NCBI GenBank assembly: GCA_030141605.1
Contig: JAQGDQ010000081.1
Span: 1 to 64,000 of the forward strand
Direction: 5' to 3'
Length of the DNA stretch: 64,000 nucleotides
DNA from: Tubiluchus corallicola
Lineage: Eukaryota; Priapulida; Priapulimorpha; Priapulimorphida; Tubiluchidae
The position numbers and the translations under genes are program-made. The notes beneath the pieces were generated by a model. The model worked only from the letters and a program-made list of their open reading frames with translations. It ran no database searches and was not told where the DNA came from. Shown one piece after another: positions 12,001-27,000 of this stretch (positions within the stretch are counted from its first letter, which is position 1; the number at the start of each line of letters is the position of its first letter).

Positions 12001-15000
12001 CTGAACAAAATAGTAGACCAAGAAAGACATTACCAATTTCACGTTTAAAATTAAAGAAATGTTCGTCAGGTAAGCAAATCATTTTTTTAATAAATTTGTA
12101 TTGTTTGATAAATAAAAAAATCTGACTAGATCTTTGTATGTATCAGTCTGGGTTGTCGAGCTTTGAAAACATTTCATAATTGTTTTTTTGCTGATGTATT
12201 TCATACTAACCTGTACCATGCTTATATTTTTGTCGTGTACTTTTGGTACAATGTATATAATGTGATAAATAATGTTTATATTTGAGTGATGTGTGGACAT
12301 TCTAATCATTTGCTATGACATGAATTCTTATTTTGTTTCAGACTTGCCCAGACATCCACTGCCCTTTGTAGCAAAGAACATGTACTTTGACGAACGCTGG
12401 ATGGAAAAACAGGAACTTGGTTTCACACGCTGGCTCAACTTTGTGCTTACACCACCCGATGAACTTCAGCTCCCTGATTCAGAAACCAAATGTAAGCAAC
12501 TATCATGTTGCATTGTACTTTATTCAGTTAAAATTAATTATTTTGCATGAAACGTAGATAATGTAGTAATACTATTACATTATATATTCAAGTGTGCACT
12601 GCCCAGTTATTGCAAACTCTCTGTAGTTGCTGATTTACTGCCTAGTGTGAACTCCTCAATAAGTTGCTCTCGATAGTTTTTACGGTAAATAGTGTCAGCT
12701 CATGCTTACTGTCAGGGAGTAATTCACAGCAAGTTTTGCTTTCTAGTCTTTACATGCTTGCAAGTTACTTAACGAGTTAACATTAGCAAGAGAAAACTCG
12801 CTAATCTGAATGCATCATTACCCTAAACTATACTAAACTAAGCTGGTGGTTGGTGCAACCTCACCATCGCTGCTCAGTCAGGTGGATCAGTTTCCATATC
12901 TAGGAAACCTGAGGCTAGACTCATTAAAGTTCTTAGAAACATTTTTTTTCTAGACTTGTTTGTGCATTGGAAGGTTCTTAGCAGTACACACGAATTTAAT
13001 AAAGCGGTGTTTGTAAAAATCTTCTTAAATTTGTTTGCAATTTTGCGTAAAGCTTAGAACTTAAATACAATTTTGCATGTTGTATATAGTTTATTAAATG
13101 GCTTTGACTGGTATTGTCATAGAAGAAGAACAGGTTGTTAATAATTGATGTGCAGAGGACAAATTTTTCGTAATAGATTAAAATTAGACATTTTAATGAA
13201 ACAATTTACAAATTATCGCAAGCCGTAAGACTTGCATCTCTGCCTCTCTCCGTCACACGTCCATATACTTTTTTATCTGTCTATCTATCTATGTATCTAT
13301 CTCTCTATCATGAAACCAACCAACCGAATTCAAATTCACACATTCCCTAAAATAAAATTGCCATTATATAACTAAACTAAATTAAACAGAAAATGCCTAA
13401 GAAAAGTGTATTCAAAATCTAAGAATTACAAACTTTGCCTAGTCAAACTTTTGCATTATATGTAAAGCCTAGGAAAAGTGTAGAACAAACTATTTTAGAC
13501 ACTTTACCTTGTTTGTTTTGGCACTCTATAGAATACCCCATTTCACACATTGCCTGTAACATATACATTAGTAATTGAGTTGTAGCACAGACTAAAGCTG
13601 ATTTAAATGAGCTTTTGATATACCCACCATGCTTGATTTATTTCAACTTTTGATTGACAATTTTTTCTTAATTTATGTAGTTGATGCGAGCAAGCTTTTT
13701 GCTTTGAGAAAAACAATAAGTGATGGAGATTTGAGGCTTGCTCCTAGTAAAGAAGACGTATCAATCAGAGCGTATACAGCAAAGCGGCATTTGAATCAGC
13801 TTCGGCGTTCTGCTGTTACGTTGTTTCAGTCAGAATCCATTGTTCAAGTCATTGAACGTCTAGAGATACAAGTAGAAAGTGGCAGACTTCAGATACGGAA
13901 AGATGTTGCAATGCATGCTGACTTGGGTAAGCATCCAGTTAAAATGTTTTGCAAAAAGGAAGAGAGTCACATAAACTTCCTTGGGTTCATTTTCATACTA
14001 TTTGTTCCGCAATTTTTTTCTAAAACGAAATTTCTGGATGTGAATTTTTCATTATTCTGAATATCAATTCAGATTTAAATTAATCGTTTTCTGTAAAAAA
14101 GTTCATTGAAATTTGTATAGTCTTAAATTTTCAACACTTGTAGTATTTTCTCTTCTGTCTTTTATTATCAGACTTTCTCCATGTTATTTGTGGTCAATAA
14201 GTTTTTATACGACATTTCAGGAATAAAGCAACGATTCATGGAAATGGTATTATCTTTCAATCCTCTATGGTTACGGATAGGATTAGAAACTGTTTATGGT
14301 GAAGTGTTGCCACTACAGAATAACAGTGACGTTTCTAGACTGTCACGCTTTGTGCTTCATCGCTTGTTGAGAAACCCTGACATTGAGGCAGCATTTGCAC
14401 ATCCTAGCGTAGTGAACTTTTACAAACCTGGTATGTTAAACTCTGTTAGTTACCAGTTCTGCACATGCAGTTTTTTGCTGTTGCTAAAACTGTGATAGAA
14501 TATTTCCACTGTTATTAAAGTGTTTTTAATATGTGGATATGCTGTATAAGTCTTTCTACTGCCTACATTGGAACTGCAAAAAAAAAGTTCGCATTAAGCG
14601 ATTTGTGTAGTATAGCGAGGTGCTTTAACCCGTGTATATCGGGGACACTTTGTTCTTTCGAAAATATGGATGTTAAGCGAGATTGGCATTGTAAAGAGAT
14701 GCAAATGTGAACATTATGTTTTTCCAAAACTTTGGGTGTTAAGTGAGGTTGACATTATAAAGATGTGCATCAATACATACACATAAATTCACAAACCGAT
14801 TAAATTGGTGCACCTTTATCTGATGTGCCAGATTTTTAAGTAAGAAGATCAAAATGACACCACCTGTGATATGGCCGATTGGAAGTTGGAATTACTTTTT
14901 TACCTAGCATCTTTCAACAAAACATTCACTGAATATTGTTTGTTAAAAAGTTTAATGCTTAGACGGTTTTACATTGTTATGTCCTTTGTGAGGCATGGTT

Positions 15001-18000
15001 TTTCAAGAACAGATGGGGAAATCTACATTAAATTTTTAACTAAAATGAGACGTAAGCAGTGTTTGTGATTTCTTTCATATTTTTTATCGTCAGGTTTTGA
15101 GGAAGAAATGAAGCGATTCACATTGAAGAAATTTCTTATTCTTGTATTCTTCTTGGACAGAGCCAAAGAAAGGAAACTTATAGCCCATGATCCTTGTCTA
15201 TTCAGTAAAACAGCAAATTATAAGGTACTTTGCTTTTGTATTTTGAAATGATTCAGGTTCAATTTGGTAGTGAGAAAAGTAATAAGAAATCGTAACAATG
15301 ATGATGGGTTAAACACAAGCACCATGAATGAAACAGCTTAAAGTTTGCTGAATTACTTATCTATGGAATAAAACCCAGACCTCCCATTCTGTAAAATGGG
15401 CACATTAGCAATCAAACTGCTTGCTTAGCAGTTTTCTTAGACGTTTTAAAATTCCCTTTATTCTTTTCTTCAAATTTTTGTGTTTTTTTTTTCAAGTCAA
15501 CAAACGATTTATTAATGGTATTGTCTCGTGATTATCTTGCTGGAGAAGGTAATGTGGTAAAACATCTTGGCTTTCTTGGCTGTAAACTGACACACAAGCA
15601 AACAGCGCTTGATGAGTTCGATTATGCAGTCAAGCATCTAGCAACTGATCTACGTGATGGACTTCGACTAGCGTAAGTATTTGATAACGGAGTTTACACA
15701 AACCTACGTATTACTACTCCTCAGTACATATCTTGGTATGTTATTTCCAAGGCTACAGCTGCATCTTTCTTGACAATTCCTATATCGAATAAAATGTCTT
15801 GATCTAGTGTTTTCTAGCTGGTGGTTTATTTTTCGAAGCACAGCTATTGAGGTGAACACTTGTCTGTAAAATTCGAAATGTAACGAGGTTGTAGCCAGAC
15901 ACAAGGGGGCTGAATACCATGAAATTACACTAAACTACACAAAACTCTTATTCTAAAATATTAAATATCACATTGCTGAGCATATTTTACATAATATTAT
16001 TGCATTCAGTACTATTGTAAGAAAAATGTGTTTGTTAAAGTATGTTCCAATTGATAATGGTGTGCCTAATAAAATCTGCTTAAAAGATAACTTAAAATAA
16101 AAGTGTCATTTTGTTTATCTCACATGTTGATATTAGTTACAGCATAGAGTAACTAATACTGTTCATTGACAGATTTTATTTGTATCACCTCATTTGTCAT
16201 AATATGCTCTTTAGTTTTTTTATTTTACTGACTGACATGCTATAAAGTCTATTATATGTGGAAATCCAATCAAAATAATCAAAATTTTATTTTCATAGGC
16301 AAGTTATGAAGCTGTTGTGCCCTGATTTTAAATTCACCTCAAAGCTACGAGTGCCGGCCATCAGCAGGTTACAGAAAATACATAACATGAATGTTGTCTT
16401 CTCTTACCTTAAGCAGAGTGGAATTAATTTAGGTACGAACTGCCTCTGAATGACGAGTGATTTCCTTTTTGTGGAATGGGTTAGTATGTCATTATGGAGG
16501 CCAGCCACAAAAAATTTGTTTCTGTCTTCTTGAGCTCAGAAGATGTCAGTAGGGAGAGAAGAAAAAATTTTTTTAAAGCTTGCGAATTTTTACGGCTGAA
16601 TCGTGGAATATTTAAAATTTGTTGAAATCAAAGTTTATTTATTTCCCACTGGTTAGCAGTAATGTTTTAAATTTTTTCAATGTGGATTTGTTCACGCTTT
16701 GTTTTTTAGTTTTGCATTACTCAATTATTGATTATTGTATAGTCTCTTTTTTGTGTCATGAATGCACGTATGCTCTGTTAATTATGGTGTAAGCAGCAAG
16801 ACAACAATACATTGATTTCGCGGAAGATTTGATACTTTTCAGCCTCTAATACAATGAGCATCATACAAAACGGCAACTCTGGCTGAGAGTTAGCATGGAA
16901 AAAGGAAAAGGAATTGGATAGGAAAAACATAGCTGCGTCCTGCATTCCCCAAAAGAACGTTGTTATAATAATTATTGCATATTACATGTTCAATTAAAAA
17001 ATTATGCTTTTATATGACTGCATCAAGTATATGAACGTACAAAAAAAAATTATAAAATTCCCGGCCGGGTGTGCGATAAACAAATATTACCTGGTCGATT
17101 AAATGGAAACTGAAGTATTTTTATTATCGGCCCAGCAAGACACTAATTCACTTTAAAACAGTAAATCAGTGATGACATTTGATTATTATCATTAAGTGTA
17201 ACTAGTGTTTCCTTGTTTTTTCAGAAGGCATCACGTCCCGAGACATTGTTGACGGCCACAGAGAGAAGACTTTAGCATTGCTGTGGAGATTAGTCTTCAA
17301 TCATCAGGTATTGACTTTAGCATTATTAATATTTAACTAGCGAGCATTGTTAGTCTTTAGTTAGTTTTTTTTTGCAACTCTCAGAACTTTCAACTGAGAC
17401 CAATGGTTGGCATAGCTGCAGTGAAATAGCAAATAATTTATTGTCATTAAATTGTTTTGCATATTGATTGTTTATAGGTTTTTCATTTTGTAGTTACTGC
17501 TGGAGTCTGTTAATCAAAACAGACTATAATTCGATTTACTTAAAAACAGGGTATCTAAAAGTTGTAATGCTATGGTGCTGAACATATGGAACAGTAAATG
17601 TAGGTTTCAATCAAAAATTCACCAGCACTGGCTGAAAATTTTATGTATATCAAACAGGTCAACATTACCTTTAGTTTTATTGCATTTATTTATACATTTT
17701 TAGTGTGTATTTTAAAACAAATTATTATATAACTGTGAAATTTATAATGCAAATGTGAATGAAATGTCGGGGGGGGGGGGGGTGATTGTGTGTGCTGTAT
17801 ATAGTTGTGTGTTTTATTAATTTTTGACGATATAGGACGCTATATCTTTCGTTTTGTACCCTTTCTAAGATCTGTTTTATGAGGAATAAATTCTAAGATA
17901 AAGGTTTAAATTCAAATCAATTCAAAGTTTTATTTGACAAGGTGGAATCATTGCTCTGCTGCAACAAACTGAAGGCTGAAATCAAGTTCTTGCGGGAAAA

Positions 18001-21000
18001 CAAAGTGGTTAGAGATGCCATGATGTGCCTGGCAACCAAAAATGAGAGCTCACCGGACAAATTGCTGGGACTAACTCGTCTTTCTCACTCTAGTAGTATT
18101 GATACGTATTTCAGGAGTGAAAAGCTGAGTTTGCTGTTAGGATGGTGCCAAGCTGTTTCTGCCCACTACAATATCCAAGTACGTTTAGTGGTACACAATT
18201 GTGTAGGTTGTTTGTAACCAAACCTAGGCTATCATTTGTTTGTGTTGTTATTCTTTTTCCATTTGTCATCAAATTTTTATTAAGTTGCTTTTTCTTTCAA
18301 TCTGTTTTTCACCTACTTTTTAAATTCTAGCTGCAGTGAGTGAGGAATTGTAACTTTCTTTTAGGTTGAGAATTTTACTGTCGCATTTGCAGACGGTCGT
18401 GTACTTTGTCACCTGATTCATCATTATCATAGCGACATGTTGCCCCGTGAAAAGATACACTTGCACACGACGCAGAGCCGCATAATATCAGCTGAGGATA
18501 GCAATTCTGAAGACAGCCTTACAGACTCATGCTATTCAAATTTTCGTAATGGTAAATTTCAATTTTTTATCATGTTAGGTAAAAAAACCTAGCCTATTAA
18601 TTTTTTTACGTTACTCAGAATAACTAAAATATTATGTTGGCCTGGTCTTTTTTCCCTTTTTGCTGAAATCACGAAGATGTTTATAAATTTGAACGTTCTC
18701 TGTTATGTTGCTCAGGTTAAATTAACTCTGCAAATTTGTTAAAAACATCTTGAACATTGTTGAAAAATTAGACAGATTTGAAATTTGACTATGGACTTTA
18801 ATGTGCGAGGCAATTGCTTTGGTTTGCATTTTTTATCTGTATTTGTTTATTTATTAATTTCATTTCTTATTTCAGAAACTGGGAAGAATCTTGACGAGCA
18901 CCTTTTGGAACATGAGAAAGAAAATCTTAAGCTGGCTTTTAGCAAGGTATATAATTTAGGAACTATTTAACCTTGTGACGGACTGACAATTTTAAAGCAA
19001 TAATGTAGCGATATAAAATACATTGCAACAATAAATGAAAACATTTATATATTATGTATCTGGAATATTGTTTTGCTTATTTTTGATATAAAAATGTTTA
19101 AAGTAGATCCCTTTTGTATGGGAGTTAAGTATCTGTGTATGTACCTGTATTTATATGTAAAATGTATGTATTTGTAGCAGCACAATAGTTTTTAAAAAAG
19201 TTGTTAGGTAGAACTGAATAACGTTACTATAATGACAGTTTGAATTTATTGCGCAGCCAAAGAATGTGATTGTTACAGTTTATTACAGTTTCTGTATGTG
19301 ATTACACATCTCTTATTTTAATATGTGAGTGCCCTTGGCAAAAATGATTGCTAGGCTGAATTAATCGATTAATCGTCAGTAATTAGTCAGTGAAAGACTA
19401 GTTCAAAAGTCTACAAAGAGATTTTATACATTGTCATTCAATCTTATTGAAACTTATTTCTAGACAACTAGCTTTCTTAATTTTTTTTTGTGTATAAACA
19501 CATTTTTGCTAAAGTTTGCAAAACCCCACACACAAGAAATTAGTTCGTGAAGGGCCATGGTAAGTGTTAGGGTTAGGATTGGTGGCAGGGTTAGGATTAC
19601 AGTATTTAAATTGTGCGGGGAATTGTAAACTCGAATCCTTAATGTTTTGCTTGAAATATTTATCTAGATTAATGAGCTGGGAGGTGTGCCCATGCTGACG
19701 AGAGTTGCTGATATGTGTAACACCATACCCGATGAGAAGGTTGTTATTACGCTAGTTACGTTTCTCTGCTTACGCTTGCTGGATTTGCGTGATGAGATTC
19801 ACGCTTCACGAATCATTCAGATTGCCTGGCGCAAGTACAAGATACGTCGTGATGTCAAATTTATGCAGGTGTGCAATTAACGTCAGCATGCTGCTAAGTT
19901 GACTCATTTATAACTCTGATCATAAGCAAATGTTTTTTTTGTGGTTGGTTGGTCTGTGGTTGGCATAAAAGCTTGTTTGATGTTTAATTTTCTGACGATC
20001 AGCTCCTGACAATAGAAATGCGGGACAGCGCATAAATTTGAACCAGTGACATCTCGCTTACAAGGTGGCATTCATGACTGCTAGAGTTCTAGGATGAGTC
20101 ATCACCACTGGAGCAGTGGTCTAGGAAGCTTGCGACATTCACCTTGTAGGCGAAACATCCCTGATTCATTTCCAGGCTTTTTCGTGACTTTTCCACAATT
20201 CCTGCTTTTTGAGCAAGTGTGGTTTCAAAATTCAACAATTGTGGTGTATTCCGCCATTAATAATAATAATTTTGGACAAGTAATATTATTATTGTCATCA
20301 TAAGCTGTGTATTTAGATGTGCTGTGTTTTCATAGAATTAAGTACAAAATATAACTTGTTGTATTCGTGTTAGCACAGCTGTAAAGAATTTTGAAAAAAA
20401 CTAATGTTTTTTTAATAATTATAAATTTTAACAAAATTTTAAAAGTCATTACTTCTGACGTGACTGAAAATATTATTGTCTGTTTCAGCAACAAAACGAT
20501 GCAGCCAGAATTATCCAGTACCACATTCGAAAGTTTCTTTATAAGCGACGTCACCGCAGAGTGATTCACATGACTGTCATGTTACAGTCCCGTCTTCGTG
20601 GCAAGTTGGCCAGGAAAGAAGCACAACGAGTCCGCGCAGAGAAGTGTCAACATTTACATGAGAATTCTGCGATCAAAATTCAGGTATTTTCTTTTATTGA
20701 TTACTTTCACACAACAGAATTAAGTATGTAATGGAAATGTTGTGTCAGAACATAACTTTATATTTCACGAGTACAAATGTTCAATCTAGAAGAAGAGCTG
20801 TGTTGTTATTTGTTTTATTTGTTGTTATCTGTGGTGCTGAGATGTTTTATTTTTTGTCGTTTAGACTGTGGTGAGACGTTATCTAGCAGTGATTCGATAC
20901 CGAAAAATGTTGAAGGCAACTGTGCTTATCCAGTCTGCAGTACGTGGTTACTTTCTCAGGAAGAAAATACGGAAACAAAATAGTGCAGCAGCAAGAATCC

Positions 21001-24000
21001 AATCATGGTACATTGCACTGAAACAAGGAAAGGCTCAGCGTGATGAGTATCTACGCTCAAAGAAAACAGCCATTTATATACAGTCTTGGTGGCGGAGTGT
21101 TTCACAGTGCCGACGCTATAAGCTTGAAAAGCACTTAGTGATTAAGCTTCAGGCACGTGTGAAAGCACATCAGGTCAGAGTTGCATATTGTTCTGTGCGC
21201 AAAGCTGCTATTGTGATACAGTCCAGGTATAGAGCGAGAAATCTTTGCAAAAGGCAGCGTGATGAATATCAGCGAATTGTACGTGCAGTTGTAGTCATTC
21301 AGTCACACTGGCGTAGACGTCAAGTGTTGGACCTGTTGCAGTCACAAAAAGCGGCAGCTGTTACAATTCAATCGTACATCAGATGTCTAACTGCTCGCAA
21401 ACAATACGTCAAAATGAAGCAAGCTGCTGCCTGCATACAAGGGCATTTCCGAGCCTATGTTGCCGGAAAGCAAGAAAGGTCTTTGTTTCTTAATAAAAGG
21501 TCAAATGCCATAATTATTCAAAGATGGTTTAGAGCATCGTACAATAGAATACAGGAGCAAAATAATAAAGCAGCTATGCAAATTCAATCATTTTATCGAA
21601 TGTATGCAGTCAGGAAAAAGTTCTTGATACTAAGAAAAGCTGTGATAACAGTTCAATCACATTGGAGAGGATTTACAGACAGGAAGCATGCAAGAGAACG
21701 CCTTTGTGCGGTAAAAACACTTCAGTCTCACATAGTGGCGTATAATCTAAGGTGTAAAGCTCATAGAGAGTATTGTTTGCAGAGGAATGCGACTCTAACA
21801 ATACAGGCAACATATAGGATGTTAGTTGAAAGAAGGAATTTCTTTAGAAGAAAGCAAGCAGCTGTGGTAATTCAATCTTTCTATCGAGGTATGATAGCGA
21901 GAAATGAAAGAATGAAACGAATGGCTGCAGTCCGTACTTTGCAAATTCGATTCCGTGCTAATGTTGAAGCTCACTGTCAAAGGGAATTGTACACACATAT
22001 GAGAGCATCTGCTGTACTCATCCAAAAAGTTTATAGAGGTTACGTACTGCGAGAAGAGTTCCTTGTCATTAGGTCAAGCATTATAAAAATTCAGTCGTAC
22101 GTCCGAGGTTGGCAAGCAAGGACTGAAAAAAGACGGCGTTTATCAGCTTTAATAGCTCTTCAGAAATGGTGGAAATTAGTTTTTGATGGAAGAGTACAAC
22201 GAGCCGAGTACATAAGACTGAAAACTGCCACCGTTGTTTTGCAGTCTGTTTTTAGAGGTTATCGTCAATGCAACTGTTATCGAACAATCCGTTCTGCTGC
22301 CGTCAAAATACAAGTCTCATATCGTGGCTATCGACAGAGGTTAACATTCAAGAAGACATTGTGGGCTGTGTCAGTAATTCAACAAAGATACAAAGCTAAG
22401 GTTTCTGGCAGAAGAGAAGTGCACGCTTACAATGAGAAAAGAATAGCTGTTGTGAAGTTACAGTCTCATCTCAGGTGTATCATACAGCGCCACAAATACA
22501 TTAAATGTTACAAAGCCGTTATATGTATACAGTCTTATTATCGCGGCTGGCACCAACGACGGGAGTTGAGGCGGCAAGCACTTGCAGCAGTTTGCATTCA
22601 GGTGCATTACAGGGCTTACATCATCGGAAAGCTGACGCGCCAAGAATATCTCCTAATGAAGATATCAGCAATAATCATTCAGTCAGCTTTTAGGCGATTT
22701 ACTGTACAGAAGAGTTATCTATATATTCAGTCATCAGTAGTTTTGATTCAGTCACACATCCGTAGTTTTCTTGCACGGAAACTTAGGGACGAAAAAATGA
22801 AAGCTGTGTGCACCATCCAGTCTTATTTTAGAGCTTGGCATACTGGAAAATTGCAGCTTCAGCGGTATTTGACGATGAAATTAGCTGCCATTACAATACA
22901 AGCTGCATACAGGGGTTTTGTTCAAAGAAAACAGTATCTAAAATTACAAGGTGCTGCTATTATTATTCAGGCATATTGGCGAGGACAACAGGCAAGAAAA
23001 TGTTGCTCAGTGTGCATGAATGCAGTTTTACTATTGCAAATGCATATGAAAGCAACATTAGAATGCAGACGCCAAAGAGAAAAATACCTAAATTTAAAAG
23101 CAGCAGCTGTACTTGTACAGTCAGCTTATCGAGGCTACAAAGAAAGAAAACGATACAGACAGATTCGTGAAGCCACTATCCTTTTGCAGTCGCATTGTCG
23201 TGGTTGGATCGATAGAAAGAAAAGAGATAGGCAACTGTGGGCTGTTACTGTAGTACAGAGGCGTTACAGGGCGAGACAACTGTGTATCTGGCAAAGAAGC
23301 TGTTTTCTGGCGACGAGGAAATCTATAGTGACTGTTCAGTCAGTTGTACGACAGTTTGTTCTTAGAAAGAAATACTTCAACATTCGTGCAGCCGCAGTTG
23401 TGATACAGTCTTATTTCCGCATGTGGCAAGCTGTGAAAGTACGAAGGAGGAAAATGAATGCTGCTATGGTAATTCAGGCAGCTTACAGATCACACCTGCT
23501 GCAGAAGAGAAAAAGAGAGCGCTTACAAGCTGCTGTAATGCTGCAAAGTCACATTCGTTTATTCTTACAACAAAAGCAGTATTTGCGACAAAGGCAAGCA
23601 GCTGTCAAGATACAGTCGTGGTACAAGAGGAAGGTAGTGCAGAGGGATTTCGCTACATTAAAGCATGCGACTATGATTATTCAACAAAGATTTCGTGGCT
23701 GGTTGTTGTGTAAGCATCTGCGGCAGCAGTATTTACAAGACAGAGTGGCCATCATACGTGTTCAAGCATGTGCCAGACGTTGGAAAGTTAAAAAAGAGCT
23801 GCAGCATCAGCATCTTGCTGCATTAACCATCCAAAGTAATTACCGAATGTATAAAACTGTCAATCAGTACAAGAAGGTAAAACAGTCTACTATCACCTTG
23901 CAAAAGCACACTAAAGCTTGGATCTGTGGTTGCAGAACAAGACGTGACTATGTCAAATTAAAAAGATCAGTTGTGGTTTTGCAGAAACACTATCGAGGAT

Positions 24001-27000
24001 TACAGGATAGAAAGTATGTTACTAAAGTAAGATCAGCACGAATTATACAAGCTTGGATCCGTGGTTGCTTGGTAAGGAAATCTTTAGCTAGGGAAGCTTC
24101 AGCAGCCACTGTGATTCAAGCAAATTTCAAAACATGGAAATTGAAGAAAGCATATTTGCAAAAACGGCAATGTGCAGTAACAATACAGCGATACTATCGA
24201 TCTCATGTTCTTGCAAACAGTCAGCGTATGGACTTCTTACATTTGAGACAATCGTCTTTGATTATTCAGAAGTACTATCGTGCAATGCAAGGTCGAAAGG
24301 AAGCACATTTACTAAGAGCTGCAAGAAAGGTGCAAGCCGTTGTAAGATGTTGCGTCACACGGCGTCAGTACACGCGTCTTCGTATAGCAGCTGTAAAAAT
24401 ACAGGCAACTTATAAGATGATGATTGTACGAGATGATTATGCTAATCTGCGACTTGTTGTCAAACGCTTGCAGGCTCGCGTACGTGCGAATCGAGGTAGC
24501 AAACGTATGAGAGTAGAATACTTGACTTACAGAGCTGCGGTTGTAACTATTCAGGCATATTTCAGAGGTTGGCAAAGCAGACGACTAGCTCAACGAGAAA
24601 GAGCGGCGAGAAAGATTCAAGCGTTTTATCGAATGCATCGTACCAGAGCGAGATTTGTCAGATTTAAAATTGCTGTGATACAACTACAATCACATTGGCG
24701 GAGGAAAACTGCACAGAACCAATTCATTATACTCAGAACTGCGACTAGCTGTTTGCAAGCATTTTATCGTCGATACTTGTACACAAAGAGAATTCAGAAG
24801 GAATTTCAGCAAACCAGAAAGTCAGCGATTGTATTACAGGCTAGATATAAATGTATTATGCAAAGGAGACATTTCTTGACAATGAGGTGTGCAGCCATTG
24901 TTATACAGAAATCTTATCGAGCGTATGCGCTACAGAGGGAATATCAGCAGAAGCAAAGGTCTGCGATTGTGTTGCAAGCATATTGGAAGATGCAGCTCGC
25001 TTCTACACGTTTCCGTAATATGCGAAAAAGTGTGGTGATTATACAGACGGCTTTTCGGAAGCATTGCTTAAGAGAAAGGCAGAAACAGTGGAATTCGGCA
25101 GTCACATTGCAATCTGCATTTCGCTGTTACAAAGCAAAACAGTTGGTGAAACGACATCGTTCTGCAACCAGGCTGCAAGCTGCCATTAGGGGATGGTTGA
25201 CAAGGAAAAAGGTACTAATGTAGTTTTTTATTCACTGAAAAACAACTAATCTATACAGTTAATTTTGCGAACTATAATTCATTGTTGTAACACTATTTTA
25301 TATTTGATTAATTTTGTTTATTTTGCATAAGCAGACAGAGCTCATATATAAATTGTACAATGAAATCAATTGGTCTTAAGACAGTAAAATATAGTAAAGG
25401 AGAATGAACAGTGAAATTATTAAAAATAATTATGTTTTTTGGTCTACATGCACAGATAATTAATATACACAGTAGCAAGACAGTATGTTCCATTTTTTAA
25501 TATTCTTATGACTTAGCATGTAAGCGAGACTGCAGGTTGCACAAACACACAGAAAGAAAATATCTAGATCATATACTAGTCACTCGACTGTTCTACTTTG
25601 TGAACAGTGTATTAATAAAATTGTATTATTGTATGGTAGTCATTAGGGTATGTCAGTTTGTGTTTCTGGATTGAGATTCAAAATATTTTTGTTATGTGTG
25701 TATGTACTGTTAGTTCAAATGCAGCTGAATATCTGACCATGAATTTTTTGTTCTGATTGTCATATACCACACAATGATAACACATGACTAATTCGTAATG
25801 TCAAGAATTGAAACCATGCAGAGCTTTTTTAACAGTAAAACAATCTATTTCAGAGTATCATCATCAATTAATCCAAGTATTTATATTCGTACAGATGCGT
25901 GAGGAAGCTAGGCTGACATGGTTGAAGCATTATGCAATTGTGGTGAGGAATCATCTATGCGCAGTTACTGTACAACGTGCATTTAGGAATTATTTAGCTC
26001 GTCGTCGAGCATTGGAAAACTTGCAGACAATTATCTACATTCAGGTTTGTTGTTAGTTAGCATGCATCAGAGACAGTCAGCTAACATAAGTCAACTTGGT
26101 GAAAGGTTTTATCTATTGCTGACCACTGTCCTGTCATGTAGACCCAAGGCCTGTGAGGTGTTATTTAATTATTTTAGTTCTCTACCTGCATGAAGCGCTT
26201 TCGTGGTCAAGATATTTTGCATACTATGCAGAAATGATTTATGTCCATGTACAAAACATTTTGACTGCCCAAATAAATCATCCAGCAGATAAGTTTGCTG
26301 GTCATTACCCTATCTTGATAATTAACGTTAAATAATTAAAATTGTGCTTAAGCTCAAAGAGAATTAGAAGGTCACAACACTGGCCAAATACTTTTGTACT
26401 TTGCAACCTTCTCTATTTTTATATTGGTATTCGTCTGAATTTCACAAAATACTGTCTTTGTACATTCGTATAAAAATATTTATATAGTAACACCAAATTG
26501 CAGTACTTCTCATAAAACTAGAAAGCAAGTAATGTTAGGCTAGGATATTACTGAGCAACAGCCATAAACATTGTGTAAATAGTCAATAATAAAATGTTTG
26601 AATGTACAAAAACTTCATTAATAAAGTCTTGACACTGCAGAGGTTTTGGAGAGCAAGACATCAACGACTAAAGTTCCTAGCTTTTCGGCAAAGAGTGGTG
26701 CTTCTTCAAACTGTAGTCAGAAGATGGCTGCGGCGACGACATCAAGCCGCTTCTACTATACAAACTGTTGCTAGGCAATGGTTGTGCAAGCGTAAACTGA
26801 TGAGAATGGAGAAATCAGCTGAAATAATACAGGTAAGCAAATGAAAATATATAAACAGTGCGTTATTGTTTCTTGACCTTTTATATTTCGATATGTTGTA
26901 ATCCTTGAATGTGTTTATAATGAGACGTAATAACTGATTTGCAGCCTTACTAAGGGTATGTAAAATTCTTGCAAAATAAATAGGAACAGTCTAATAAAAC

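Noticed and set aside
20865-25211. CRISPR-like or satellite array
   Set aside because: The periodicity is that of degenerate IQ codons in a spliced animal gene; DNA units are not identical and there are no spacers.
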